64,000 bases of DNA, from the NCBI GenBank assembly GCA_945862145.1, contig CAMAXE010000003.1, positions 1 through 64,000 on the forward strand. Reading direction: 5' to 3'. Both the position numbers and the translations under genes were made by a program. How positions within the stretch are numbered: position 1 is the first letter of the stretch; every line of letters starts with the position of its first letter. This DNA comes from Klebsiella pneumoniae. GTDB lineage: Bacteria; Pseudomonadota; Gammaproteobacteria; Pseudomonadales; UBA5518. The notes beneath the pieces were generated by a model. The model had not been told where the DNA came from and did no database searches. It saw nothing but the letters and a program-made list of their open reading frames with translations. This document shows positions 52,700 to 61,608 of the stretch, piece after piece.

Positions 52700-54430
52700 A
52701 TGTCTGGACAGTACGACGAAGCGAGCGCCATGCCACGCCAGGTCGACGAGGCGCTGCGTGCGCTGCTGGAAAAGCATTTTGGCGTCAATGGTGTGGTTCT
52801 CACGCCGGAGCAGCTGAACGGCATCCTGCAGCAAGATCCAGTGCTTAGGTTCCTGCGCGAAATGCTGGACCTGGCCAGGCGCGAGCAGCAGGCGAGCTTG
52901 GAGGTGGTCGATCTCAACGACACGACCCTTGCCGCCTCAACGACGGCGGCACCCGCCGCAACTGCCCAATGCGAGCGCTACCCGCTGCCCGCGTTCGATA
53001 AGCAGGACCCGGATGTCCCCGAGTTGGCGCCGCCCGCCTCCGCAGTCGCTCTGCTTGCGGGGCTTGACGCCTCAGCTGGCAGCAGCAAAGCGATCGCAGA
53101 GGGAGACGCCGCGAGGTCGTTGCCCTCGATATCGGCTCCGGCACCCCCAACAGCGCCCACGCCTGCATGGGTTGCCCCTGTCAGCAGCGAGCCGCAAGGT
53201 CCAGAACAGGAGAAGGGAGCGGCCTCACTACGACTGCAGTTGCCCAACGCGACTGCGCAGGCGCCTTATACGCATTTCTTGCACCTGGATCGCAAGCCGG
53301 AACTTGCCGCCTACCGGATCGTCTCGATCACCGGACTCGATGGCACCGGTCTGGAATATGCCGACGAAGGGCGACTGCTTGGCACGCCTCAGACCGAGCG
53401 GACGAAAACAACCGAGCTGAAATTCACCGCGCTCCTGGAACGGGCCGATGGCGCCAAGCGATTGCAGCGGACCGCCACGCTGGTTCTGCTGGTCAATCCG
53501 GATCCGCGCGCGTTGTGGAAATCGATTGATCCAGATCCGGCGCTGCCGTTTCAAAAGGTGCACCGGCGCTGTGCGAGCCATGGTCTTGGCGATCAGCGAT
53601 GCGTGGCGGCCAGTATTCGTGGGCGTAGCCATGCAAACAGCGGGACCTTCCGCGAAGATGATTTTCACATCGCGGACGACGCCTCAGGCAATTGGTTGGT
53701 TGTCGCTGTGTCTGACGGCGCCGGCTCGGCGAAGCTGTCACGTCGCGGCTCTGAGCTCGCTACGAATACTGCGGTGGAAGCACTTTGTAAGTCTCTGCCG
53801 ACTGTGGAAGAGAAGTTTCTTTCAATGATGACCGCACAGGCTGACGAGGCGACGCGCAGGCAGGCGATTGACGCGTTGTTTCTCGAACCGTTGGGGCGCG
53901 CAGCGTTCGCTGCCAGCAAGGCGATCGTCGCCGAAGCAAAACAATTGCAGGTCGAAGAAAAGGCTCTGTCGTCCACTTTGCTGCTCGCGGCGGTGCGTCG
54001 CTACGAGCAGGGCGTGGTGGTGGTGTCCTACTGGATCGGCGATGGTGCTGCGGCGGTATTCGAGCCGGCGAGCAGTCGTGTCACATTGCTCGGCGAACCC
54101 GACAGCGGTGAGTTTTCCGGACAAACCCGGTTTCTCCAGTCGACCGAGTTCGGGGCTGACCCATGGGCGTCGATCAAGCGCCGCGTCCGCACAGGAATTC
54201 ATGCGCCGGGGTCGGCCTTGGTGCTGATGACCGATGGGGTGTCGGATCCGAAGTTCGGCACCGACAACGCGTTGAAAGATTCTGTCGAATGGGGCGGGTG
54301 GTGGAAGACTCTGACAGCGACTGTGACTCTTGCACAAGAAACCGCTGGCGCGCCCGAGGCGATGGAGAGCTACCTGGACTTCTGGTCACAGGGTGAGCAC
54401 GACGATCGCACATTGGCGATTGTGTACTGA
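52700..54430 (+). CDS. PP2C-family protein phosphatase with long N-terminal extension
   Basis: 576 residues from ATG 52700. The PP2C domain spans about 290-576: RGRSHANSGTFREDDF, VVAVSDGAGSAKLSRRGSEL with the metal-binding DG at 339-340, LMTDGVSDPKFG and EHDDRTLAIVY with the final metal Asp. Before it lie a helical start (1-70), a Pro/Ala/Ser linker (75-180) and a possible beta-sandwich (about 185-270, with SITGLDGTGLEYADEGRLLG). The last could be an Ig-like putative ligand-binding module. PP2C enzymes remove phosphate from Ser/Thr; here the partner is the kinase gene directly downstream and the targets are probably Ter proteins. Confidence 0.88.
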   Translation: MSGQYDEASAMPRQVDEALRALLEKHFGVNGVVLTPEQLNGILQQDPVLRFLREMLDLARREQQASLEVVDLNDTTLAASTTAAPAATAQCERYPLPAFDKQDPDVPELAPPASAVALLAGLDASAGSSKAIAEGDAARSLPSISAPAPPTAPTPAWVAPVSSEPQGPEQEKGAASLRLQLPNATAQAPYTHFLHLDRKPELAAYRIVSITGLDGTGLEYADEGRLLGTPQTERTKTTELKFTALLERADGAKRLQRTATLVLLVNPDPRALWKSIDPDPALPFQKVHRRCASHGLGDQRCVAASIRGRSHANSGTFREDDFHIADDASGNWLVVAVSDGAGSAKLSRRGSELATNTAVEALCKSLPTVEEKFLSMMTAQADEATRRQAIDALFLEPLGRAAFAASKAIVAEAKQLQVEEKALSSTLLLAAVRRYEQGVVVVSYWIGDGAAAVFEPASSRVTLLGEPDSGEFSGQTRFLQSTEFGADPWASIKRRVRTGIHAPGSALVLMTDGVSDPKFGTDNALKDSVEWGGWWKTLTATVTLAQETAGAPEAMESYLDFWSQGEHDDRTLAIVY

Positions 54431-54447
54431 TCGCGAAGAGGAGTCCG

Positions 54448-55953
54448 ATGAGTAAAAACATTGTTCGCCTTCAAGCACATGATGGCTCGCCGGTAGAGTT
54501 CGTCAACGAGGTGAAGGGCTCTGGCGGCCTGAAAGACTGCTACTTCGCACCGGATCGATCTTATGTGGTGCTGTTCTTCCGTGACCCGGTGGACAGCAAC
54601 GGTCGCGACCGGCTGAGGAGCATTGTCGGACGCTATCGTGACGGTATTTTTAGCCAGGCCGGCGGCGACTATTGGGCGCGAGTGTACTGCTGGCCCGAGC
54701 GTACCGTGGAGTGGGGAGACAAGTTCGGCATCGTTGCGCCGGTATACGCTGAGCACTTTTTCTTCCAGTACGGTTCCAAGAACCAGGACATGCTCAAGAT
54801 CGCCGGTCGCGAGAAGGAAGGAAAGTGGTTCGCGTCCGCGAATAACCGCGCCAAGTTTCTTGATCCTCGTGAGCTGGGGAGTTGGGCTACGCACCTGCGC
54901 GTCTGCCTGCTGATCTCGCGTGCAGTGCGTCGCATGCACATGGCGGGTCTTGCGCACTCGGATTTGAGCTACAAGAACGTGCTGGTCGACCCGGCCGGCG
55001 GCAATGCCTGCATCATCGACATCGACGGTCTTGTGGTCCCGGGCAAGTTCGCGCCTGATGTGGTCGGTACGCCGGATTTCATCGCGCCCGAGGTTGTGGC
55101 AACAGCATGCCTGGGGAAGCATGACCCGAACCGCAAGCTCCCCAGCGTGCTGACTGACCAGCACGCTCTCGCCGTACTCATTTATCTCTACCTTCTCTAC
55201 CGGCACCCGCTGCGCGGGGGCAAGGTTCACGATCAGGACAGCACGCGAGACGAGGAGCTGTCGATGGGTGAGCGGGCGCTGTTCGTCGAGGACCCGAACG
55301 ATGCGTCGAACCGCATCAAGCTCGCGCAGGCGCGGCCGAGCGACCTGCCATGGGCGGATACGACGCTGCGCCCGTATACCCTGACGGGTCCGTACCTCGC
55401 CCCGTTGTTCCTCAAGGCGTTCACCGAAGGTCTCAAGAACCCGATGGCGCGCCCCAGCGCGACCGAGTGGGAGACCGCACTGATCCGCACCGTGGACCTG
55501 CTGCAGCCGTGCTTGAACAAATCCTGTGAGCAGGGTTGGTACGTGTTCGACAACAGTTCTAAGCCGCGATGCCCGTTCTGCGGGACCCTTTTCAAGGGCA
55601 AGCTGCCGGTGCTCAATTTATACTACTCCACTCACAAGGCAGGTCAGTTCCGGCCGGAGAACCACAGGCTGATGGTCTACACCGACCAGTCGCTATTCCC
55701 GTGGCACGTGCAGCGTGGTATCGCGCCGAATGAAAAACTGACAGACGATCAGCGGCAGCGTGTCGGCTACTTCGTGTTCCACAACCATAAGTGGTATCTG
55801 GTCAACGAGCGCCTGCCGGAGCTGTTCAACGCCTCGACGCAGCAGGGCGTTCCTGTTGGCGAGAAGGTCGAGCTGACTGACGATCTGAAGCTGCTTTTGT
55901 CGCGCGCCGAAGGCGGCCGCCTGATTCACGTCCAGCTCGTCGACGCGAGCTGA
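54448..55953 (+). CDS. Ter-associated Ser/Thr protein kinase-like protein with zinc-binding tail
   Basis: 501 residues. The kinase C-lobe is clear: catalytic loop HSDLSYKNVLV (170-180), metal motif DIDG at 191-194 in place of DFG, and GTPDFIAPE (207-215) of the activation segment. The N-lobe is unusual: a Gly-rich KGSGGLKDCYF is followed by SYVVLFFRDPVD, where the normal VAIK Lys is not evident. After the kinase (to about 345), cysteines CLNKSC and CPFCGT suggest a zinc ribbon, then a beta-rich end (FVFHNHKWYLVNERLP-like). It probably phosphorylates Ter partners. It starts 18 bases after PP2C. Confidence 0.82.
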   Translation: MSKNIVRLQAHDGSPVEFVNEVKGSGGLKDCYFAPDRSYVVLFFRDPVDSNGRDRLRSIVGRYRDGIFSQAGGDYWARVYCWPERTVEWGDKFGIVAPVYAEHFFFQYGSKNQDMLKIAGREKEGKWFASANNRAKFLDPRELGSWATHLRVCLLISRAVRRMHMAGLAHSDLSYKNVLVDPAGGNACIIDIDGLVVPGKFAPDVVGTPDFIAPEVVATACLGKHDPNRKLPSVLTDQHALAVLIYLYLLYRHPLRGGKVHDQDSTRDEELSMGERALFVEDPNDASNRIKLAQARPSDLPWADTTLRPYTLTGPYLAPLFLKAFTEGLKNPMARPSATEWETALIRTVDLLQPCLNKSCEQGWYVFDNSSKPRCPFCGTLFKGKLPVLNLYYSTHKAGQFRPENHRLMVYTDQSLFPWHVQRGIAPNEKLTDDQRQRVGYFVFHNHKWYLVNERLPELFNASTQQGVPVGEKVELTDDLKLLLSRAEGGRLIHVQLVDAS

Positions 55954-55981
55954 TCTCACTCCACAAGAGAGCAAACAGAGC

Positions 55982-57163
55982 ATGGAACTGCAATCGGGTG
56001 AGAACACTGCGCTAGCGACAGGCCAATTGTCGATCGACATCTCGGTGAACGGCGTGCCATCGGGGATGGATCTGGACCTCAGCGCCTTTGTGCTGCTCGA
56101 AGGCGGCAAAGTCGCCAACGACCGTGGAATGATCTTCTATGGGCAGCCGCGGTCGGCGGACGGCAGCGTCACCGTCGACGCGGGCGCCAAGCGCGTACAG
56201 ATCGACCTCACGAAGGTGCCAGCGACGACCTCGCGCATCGCAGTCACGCTCACCGTCGATAAGGGTATTTCGCGCCAGCAGCGCTTTGGCATGCTCGGGG
56301 GGGTGAGCCTGGTCGTGACGGGCGGAGGTGAGAATCTGACCTTCGCTCCAGCTATCGCCTCGATGACCGAGACAGCGCTGATCCTTGGGGAGGTCTACCA
56401 GCGCAACGGGGCCTGGAAGTTCCGCGCGGTTGGTCAGGGCTTCAACGGTGGGCTTGGCCCGCTCGCTCAGCACTTCGGCGTGGATATCAGCGATGACCCC
56501 GACGCGGGCGGTGGGGCGTCGCCCGCGCCCGCGCCAGCAGCTGGGCCTACGCCACCGCTGGCCCGACCGGTCAATCTGACCAAGATCACTCTGGAGAAGA
56601 GCAAGCCGGTATCGCTGACCAAGGAAGGTGGCAAGTTCGGGGAGATCATCGTTAACCTCAACTGGACCAAGAAGGTCTCGGGCGGCTTCTTTGGTGGGAG
56701 CAAGGGGATCGACCTCGACGTCGGTGCGATGTTCGAGTGGCAGTCCGGCGAAAAGGGTGTGATCCAAGCGCTCGGTGGCCAGTTCGGTCGGCTTGATGAC
56801 GCTCCGTACGTGAAGCTGATGGGCGACGACCGTACCGGTGCGTCGGTCAACGGTGAGTTCCTTCACATTAACGGCGACCACTGGGCGCAGTTCAAGCGCG
56901 TGCTCGTCTTTGCCTTCATCTATCAAGGCACGCCGAACTGGGCGCAGGCTGACGGCGTGGTGACGGTCAAGGCGTCGAGCCAGCCGGAGCTCGAAGCCCG
57001 GATGGACAGCCACGACGCAGGTCAGAACATGTGTGCGGTCGCGATGCTGGAGAACGATGGCGGTTCGATCCGCGTGACCAAGCTCGTCGAATATTTCTCG
57101 GGCCACGAGCAGATGGACCGCCGGTTCGGATTCGGCTTTCGCTGGAAAGCAGGCTCGAAGTAA
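55982..57163 (+). CDS. terA: Tellurium resistance protein TerA
   Basis: 393 residues. An N-terminal TerD-like domain (about 1-170: SGMDLDLSAFVLLEGGKV, TETALILGEVYQRNGAWKFRAVGQGFNGGLGPLAQHFGV in pieces) is followed by an Ala/Pro linker (about 175-195) and a second TerD-related domain (200-393) with KKVSGGFFGGSKGIDLDVGAMFE and FAFIYQGTPNWAQADGVVTV. In the first domain the acidic calcium-binding loop GDGDDE found in TerD and TerZ here is replaced by SVTVDAGAKRVQ. This is the length and plan of TerA, a core Ter protein. Confidence 0.9.
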   Translation: MELQSGENTALATGQLSIDISVNGVPSGMDLDLSAFVLLEGGKVANDRGMIFYGQPRSADGSVTVDAGAKRVQIDLTKVPATTSRIAVTLTVDKGISRQQRFGMLGGVSLVVTGGGENLTFAPAIASMTETALILGEVYQRNGAWKFRAVGQGFNGGLGPLAQHFGVDISDDPDAGGGASPAPAPAAGPTPPLARPVNLTKITLEKSKPVSLTKEGGKFGEIIVNLNWTKKVSGGFFGGSKGIDLDVGAMFEWQSGEKGVIQALGGQFGRLDDAPYVKLMGDDRTGASVNGEFLHINGDHWAQFKRVLVFAFIYQGTPNWAQADGVVTVKASSQPELEARMDSHDAGQNMCAVAMLENDGGSIRVTKLVEYFSGHEQMDRRFGFGFRWKAGSK

Positions 57164-57231
57164 TACCCCTTTGGGGGGCGAAAATGCCCCATACTCCGTA
57201 CGAAACCCCTCGAAAAACTGGAGATAAGACG

Positions 57232-57687
57232 ATGTCGCTGGACTGGCTCAAGGACAAATTCAACGAGGTGAGCAAAAGCCTCAAAGATGAAGTGACCCGT
57301 ATCAAGAATCAGACATTCCTGGAAGGCGTGATCGCCGGCTGCACAATTGTCGCGTATGCCGACGGCATGGTGCGCTCAGAAGAGAAAGTGAAGATGATGG
57401 GCTTTCTGAAGAACAACGACGTGCTGTCAGTGTTCGATACAGGCAAGATCATCCAACTGTTCGATAAGTACGCTGGCCGCTTCGAGTTCGACAAGGCCAT
57501 CGGCGAGATGGATTGTCTTGCAACGGTGGGTAAGTTGCGCAGTAAGCCCCAGGAAGCTCGCCTGCTGGTGCGTGTGTGCTGTGCCATTGGCGCGTCGGAC
57601 GGTAGCTTCGACCATTCGGAAAAGGAAGCCGTGCGCAAGATCTGCAATGAGCTCGGCCTGAACCCGTCCGACTTCGATCTGGGCTAA
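57232..57687 (+). CDS. terB: Tellurium resistance protein TerB
   Basis: 151 residues from ATG 57232 with GGAGAT upstream, the usual TerB length. An N-terminal amphipathic helix (MSLDWLKDKFNEVSKSLKDE) precedes the all-helical TerB domain, with two acidic metal-binding motifs, IVAYADGMVRSEEK and GASDGSFDHSEKEAV. TerB binds metal and joins TerC-type membrane proteins to the soluble Ter complex. It lies 68 bases after terA; a 350-base gap then separates it from terD. Confidence 0.93.
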   Translation: MSLDWLKDKFNEVSKSLKDEVTRIKNQTFLEGVIAGCTIVAYADGMVRSEEKVKMMGFLKNNDVLSVFDTGKIIQLFDKYAGRFEFDKAIGEMDCLATVGKLRSKPQEARLLVRVCCAIGASDGSFDHSEKEAVRKICNELGLNPSDFDLG

Positions 57688-58041
57688 CGCGCTGCGCAGT
57701 AGAGACCCCATGACGAGCGCTACCATTGCCGATGGGCAGTATTGATTCCTGCATGTCAGGCTTCGAAAGGCCGATAGCTTTTATGCCGAGCGCGACACGA
57801 CGGTGATGCCGTTGGTGTCGGCCCGGATTTCCTGCTCGACCTCAAGCATGGCCAGAAACAGCAGCCAGACCGCCGGCGAGGCCTGGTTATGAAATTTGCG
57901 GGTGAGGGGCAGGTGCTGGTAACTTTAGGCTGACGCACTGGCGTGACCGTCCGGCTGCGCTTGCCGCCGAACCTGCAACGGTAATGGTGCGTTTCGTTAC
58001 GCTTTTACTACGCGTTATTCATTCATGAAAAGGATCAAAAA
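57688..58041. other. Gap between terB and terD with a possible gene relic
   Basis: About 350 bases. On the reverse strand, 57900 to 57781 reads HNQASPAVWLLFLAMLEVEQ then EIRADTNGITVVSRSA and a stop, which looks like the C-terminal end of an unrecognised protein with no start, so a relic is possible. In the right part a short, AT-richer stretch (57990-58030) leads to terD, where AAGGA lies ten bases before its ATG. A promoter for terD is expected here, but no clear -35/-10 pair was found. Confidence 0.4.
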
Positions 58042-58620
58042 ATGGGAATCAGTCTGCAGAAGGGCTCCAACGTTAACCTGAGCAAGGAAACGCCCGGCCT
58101 GAACGAAGTTGTGCTCGGCCTTGGCTGGGACGTTCGCGCTACCGATGGCGCCGCCTACGATCTGGACGCCAGCGCGTTCATGGTGAAGGCAGACGGTAAG
58201 GTTCGTACCGATAGCGACTTCATCTATTACAACAACAAGAAGTCCGCCGACGGCTCGGTCGAGCACACCGGCGACAACCAGTCCGGTGCCGGCGATGGCG
58301 ACGACGAGGCGCTTGGTGTCACGCTCTCCAAGGTGCCAGCCGAGATCGACAAGATCTCGTTCGCGGTCACCATCCACGACGCCGAAGCCAAGCGCCAGAG
58401 CTTTGGCCAGGTCGCAAACGCGTACATCCGCGTGCTGAACAAGACCGATGGCAAGGAACTGGCGCGCTACGACCTGACCGAGGACGGTTCGACTGAGACC
58501 GCACTGATCTTCGGCGAACTCTACCGCAATGGCAGCGACTGGAAATTCCGCGCTGTCGGCCAAGGCTTCAAGGGCGGCCTCGGCCCGCTCGCGAAGAACT
58601 TCGGCGTCAACGTTGGTTAA
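58042..58620 (+). CDS. terD: Tellurium resistance protein TerD
   Basis: 192 residues, the standard TerD length. MGISLQKGSNVNLSKETPGL starts the domain, followed by VVLGLGWDVRAT, YDLDASAFMV and the acidic loop HTGDNQSGAGDGDDEAL, which binds two calcium ions in characterised homologues. It ends VGQGFKGGLGPLAKNFGVNV. TerD proteins are abundant cytoplasmic stress proteins of the Ter system. The start has AAGGA ten bases upstream. Confidence 0.96.
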   Translation: MGISLQKGSNVNLSKETPGLNEVVLGLGWDVRATDGAAYDLDASAFMVKADGKVRTDSDFIYYNNKKSADGSVEHTGDNQSGAGDGDDEALGVTLSKVPAEIDKISFAVTIHDAEAKRQSFGQVANAYIRVLNKTDGKELARYDLTEDGSTETALIFGELYRNGSDWKFRAVGQGFKGGLGPLAKNFGVNVG

Positions 58621-58681
58621 TCACATCGCGGTGTGAAGGCGGTGGTGACACCACTTCCCGCTGCTTTACGAGGAGGTTTGC

Positions 58682-59263
58682 ATGGGTATCAATCTGAGTA
58701 AAGGTCAGCGCATTTCGCTCGAAAAGGAAGCGGGTACGGCGCTTACCAAGGTCATCATGGGTTTGGGCTGGGACGCAAAGAAAAAAGGTGGCATGTTCGG
58801 TTTCGGGAGCAGGGAGCAGAGCATCGACCTCGACGCATCGTGCGTAATGTTCGACGACGCGAACAATTCTGTCGATGTCGTCTGGTTCCGCCAACTAAAG
58901 TCCAAGGACGGCAGCATCGTCCACACCGGTGACAACCGTACCGGCGACGGCGACGGCGACGACGAGCAGATCATCGTCGATCTGTCGCGCGTCCCAAGCA
59001 ATGTAAAGAGCCTTGTGTTTGTCGTGAACAGCTTCACCGGTCAGAACTTCTCGGAGATCGAGAACGCGACATGCCGGATCCTGAACGGGAACAACAATCA
59101 GGAAATCGCTAAATACAACCTTTCCTGCACCGGTGCGCACAGCGCGCAAGTGATGGCCAAGGTGTATCGCAATAACGGTGAATGGAAGATGCACGCTATT
59201 GGCGAAAATGCCAGCGGCCGCACTTTTGAGCAACTAATGCCCGCGATCGTTGCACAGCTGTAA
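58682..59263 (+). CDS. terZ: Tellurium resistance protein TerZ
   Basis: 193 residues, exactly the length typical of TerZ. LSKGQRISLEKEAGTALTKV, IMGLGWDAKKKGGMFGFG (the extra KKKGG loop separates TerZ from TerD), SIDLDASCVMFDDANN and the calcium-type loop HTGDNRTGDGDGDDEQI. GAGG precedes the ATG by six bases. It lies 61 bases downstream of terD and is followed after about 80 bases by the biosynthetic module. Confidence 0.94.
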   Translation: MGINLSKGQRISLEKEAGTALTKVIMGLGWDAKKKGGMFGFGSREQSIDLDASCVMFDDANNSVDVVWFRQLKSKDGSIVHTGDNRTGDGDGDDEQIIVDLSRVPSNVKSLVFVVNSFTGQNFSEIENATCRILNGNNNQEIAKYNLSCTGAHSAQVMAKVYRNNGEWKMHAIGENASGRTFEQLMPAIVAQL

Positions 59264-59341
59264 CAACCTCGGGGCCGGGTAAACCGGCCTCGCACACAAT
59301 TTGGTAAATCAGGTCGGCCGGAGCGCCGATCCAGGACGCTG

Positions 59342-60391
59342 ATGCGCATTTGGTTCAACAGGCACTTTGCCGTCGTCGCCCGCGTGGTCCGTCTGATGCG
59401 CGAAGGCGCGAGCGACCTGCCCAAGTTCGAGATCCTGATCTCGCACCGCCACGATCACTTCGCGGGGTACCTTGCTGCCGACGTTGCGTTCGTTGAGCCG
59501 GCGGGGTTGAGCGTTGAGAAGTATCTGGCCTGGTGCCTGAAGACCGTTCGCAACCGCAAAGTGGACTTGCTGGTGCCCGGGCACGAGCAGTCGTTCCTGA
59601 CGGCGCGAGCCGCGGAATTCGAAGCTCTGGGCTGCCGAATCTTCCACGCGGCGCCGGCGCCGATCGTGCCGAAGCTGCACCGCAAGGAGTGGGTGTACGC
59701 CGACGTTGAAGGGGTGGTGAGTCTCCCAGCGTACCGCGTGGCGGCAACACCCGACGAAGTCCGGGCGGCGGTGGCTGCCATCGAGGGCGACGGATCGGTT
59801 CATGCGTGCATCAAGCCTTGCGTGTCGGTCTATGGAAAGGGCTATGGGCGCGTTACGGCAATTGCCGAGCGAGTGCAGAGCGACGTCCAGGATGTTGAGG
59901 ACTGGGTCACCAAGACCAGCGTGGATGGCGCTTGCGCGCCGCAGCTGGTGATGGAATACCTCCCCGGTCCCGAGTACAGCGTGGATATCGCCGCGCGTGA
60001 CGGCGAAGTGCTTGCGGCGGTGGTACGGGAGAAGCCGCTTGCCGGGATAGGCCAGATCATCGCGCACAAGCCGGAGGTCCGTGCGGCGGCGGACCTCCTC
60101 GTCGAGCGCTTCAAGCTCAACGGCATGATCAACGTTCAGTTCCGTGACAATGTAAACGGCAACGCCTGTCTGCTGGAGATCAATCCGCGTGCATCCGGTG
60201 GTATCGATATGTCGTGCCTGTCGGGCGTGAACCTGCCGGCGATCGCGTTCAAGGGGTACTTTGACCCGCATTACCTGCCCGTGGTCTCGCCGAAGACGGG
60301 CGTCCGCGTCAGCGAAATCCCGGTGGCGATGATCATTCCTTCGATTAAAGTTCTGCGCGACGAAGCACAGCCCCAGCACGAGGTCGCGTGA
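59342..60391 (+). CDS. Ter-module ATP-grasp ligase
   Basis: 349 residues. An N-terminal pre-ATP-grasp region with a short Rossmann-like start (1-115) precedes an ATP-grasp domain: IKPCVSVYGKGYGRV carries the nucleotide-binding Lys and loop, LVMEYLPGPEYSVDIAARDGEV the metal and strand elements, and LLEINPRASGG the Glu/Asn metal ligands. ATP-grasp enzymes ligate an acyl group to an amine or thiol. In Ter clusters this enzyme is one of the group proposed to make a nucleoside-like metabolite. Its stop overlaps the next gene (GTGA). Confidence 0.85.
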   Translation: MRIWFNRHFAVVARVVRLMREGASDLPKFEILISHRHDHFAGYLAADVAFVEPAGLSVEKYLAWCLKTVRNRKVDLLVPGHEQSFLTARAAEFEALGCRIFHAAPAPIVPKLHRKEWVYADVEGVVSLPAYRVAATPDEVRAAVAAIEGDGSVHACIKPCVSVYGKGYGRVTAIAERVQSDVQDVEDWVTKTSVDGACAPQLVMEYLPGPEYSVDIAARDGEVLAAVVREKPLAGIGQIIAHKPEVRAAADLLVERFKLNGMINVQFRDNVNGNACLLEINPRASGGIDMSCLSGVNLPAIAFKGYFDPHYLPVVSPKTGVRVSEIPVAMIIPSIKVLRDEAQPQHEVA

Positions 60392-61608
60392 CGGGCATGG
60401 TCACAGTCAACGTGACACTACCGACCGGCACGCTGAGCGTGCGAGTGCGTGGCGACGACGCATACGCGCTGCGCGATCTGTGTGGCTTTGCCGCGCGAAG
60501 CAACACCAAGCGCGGATTCCTTTTCCTCAGCAAGGTATTAGGTAAGCACTGGCCGTCGCCCGTCGCGGCGATGGCGGACCTGCATGCATATCTCGCGCAG
60601 GGCGTCGACGCGGTCCTTGGTCGTGATGTAGGCGACGTGCTGTTCATCGGCATGGCCGAAACGGGGACCGGCCTCGGGCATGGGGTGTTCGAGACATTCC
60701 TGGGTCTGCCGGACCGGCGCTCGGCCTTTGTGCAGACCACGCGTTACCCGTTGGCAGGTGCTCAGGTTGTGCCGTTCGAGGAGGCGCATAGCCACGCGAC
60801 GCGGCAGTTTCTGTATGTCCCTGATGACGCGCAGTTGCGCACCCGGGTGTGCGCGGCAGAGACCATCGTGATCTGCGATGACGAGGCCTCCACAGGGTGC
60901 ACGTTCGCGGATCTGGTAGGCGGGCTGCGCGTCATCAACCCGGCGCTGCGTCGCGTTGTGCTGGTGCTTATCACCGATTTCAGCAACGGGCAGGCTGCCC
61001 AGCGGGTGGCGGAGGTTCCGGGCATAGACCGGGTCGACGTCGTCAGCGCCCTGAGTGGGGCCTACGAATTTGAGTGGAGCGCCGATGCTCGCTTGCCTGG
61101 AGCGGCTGCTGCGTATGGTCAGGTCGGGTGCCGTCGTGGCTGGGTGTCGTCGTACTCCGGACGTCTGTGCCTGGACCGGCAGATCGAACTGCCGGCGGCA
61201 ACGATCGACGATTGCGTAGCGTCTGTCGGTACCTTACCCGTGCTGGTTGTTGGTACCGGTGAATTCATGCACCCGGCCTACCGGCTGGCGAGCGCCATAG
61301 CAGCGCGGTGCCCGGGGCTGGCGGTGTTCGTGCAGTCGACGACCCGCTCGCCAATTCTGGTTGGCGCCGATGTGCGCAGCGCACTGCCAGTGGCAGACCC
61401 CTACGGCGAAGGAATCCCGAATTTCCTCTACAATTACCGACGCGAGGACTACGGTCAGGTATTGGTCGTCCATGAAACGCCGTCTAGCGGCCCGGTTCGC
61501 CAGACAGTCGCTGAGATCGGCGGTCACGCAGGCTGCATTGAAGTCAACCTGCAGACGGGCACTGTGCGGCGCGCCGCCGGCACGCGCCGCTCCGTCGAGG
61601 CTGTGTGA
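60388..61608 (+). CDS. Phosphoribosyltransferase with C-terminal TRSP domain (Ter module)
   Basis: 406 residues from GTG 60388 (an ATG at 60397 is also possible). The N-terminal 210 or so form a type I phosphoribosyltransferase fold: VLFIGMAETGTGLGHGVFE, then the PRPP loop ETIVICDDEASTGCTFADL. The C-terminal half (about 225-400: RRGWVSSYSGRLCLDR, VLVVGTGEFMHPAYRLASAI, FVQSTTRSPIL) matches the TRSP domain found only with such enzymes. It probably adds a ribosyl phosphate to an unknown base. The stop overlaps the HAD gene start. Confidence 0.85.
   Translation: MTGMVTVNVTLPTGTLSVRVRGDDAYALRDLCGFAARSNTKRGFLFLSKVLGKHWPSPVAAMADLHAYLAQGVDAVLGRDVGDVLFIGMAETGTGLGHGVFETFLGLPDRRSAFVQTTRYPLAGAQVVPFEEAHSHATRQFLYVPDDAQLRTRVCAAETIVICDDEASTGCTFADLVGGLRVINPALRRVVLVLITDFSNGQAAQRVAEVPGIDRVDVVSALSGAYEFEWSADARLPGAAAAYGQVGCRRGWVSSYSGRLCLDRQIELPAATIDDCVASVGTLPVLVVGTGEFMHPAYRLASAIAARCPGLAVFVQSTTRSPILVGADVRSALPVADPYGEGIPNFLYNYRREDYGQVLVVHETPSSGPVRQTVAEIGGHAGCIEVNLQTGTVRRAAGTRRSVEAV

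Noticed and set aside
54370-55230. 286-residue reverse-strand frame opposite the Ter kinase
   Set aside because: Antisense shadow with no domain, no start signal and conflict with a well-supported gene.
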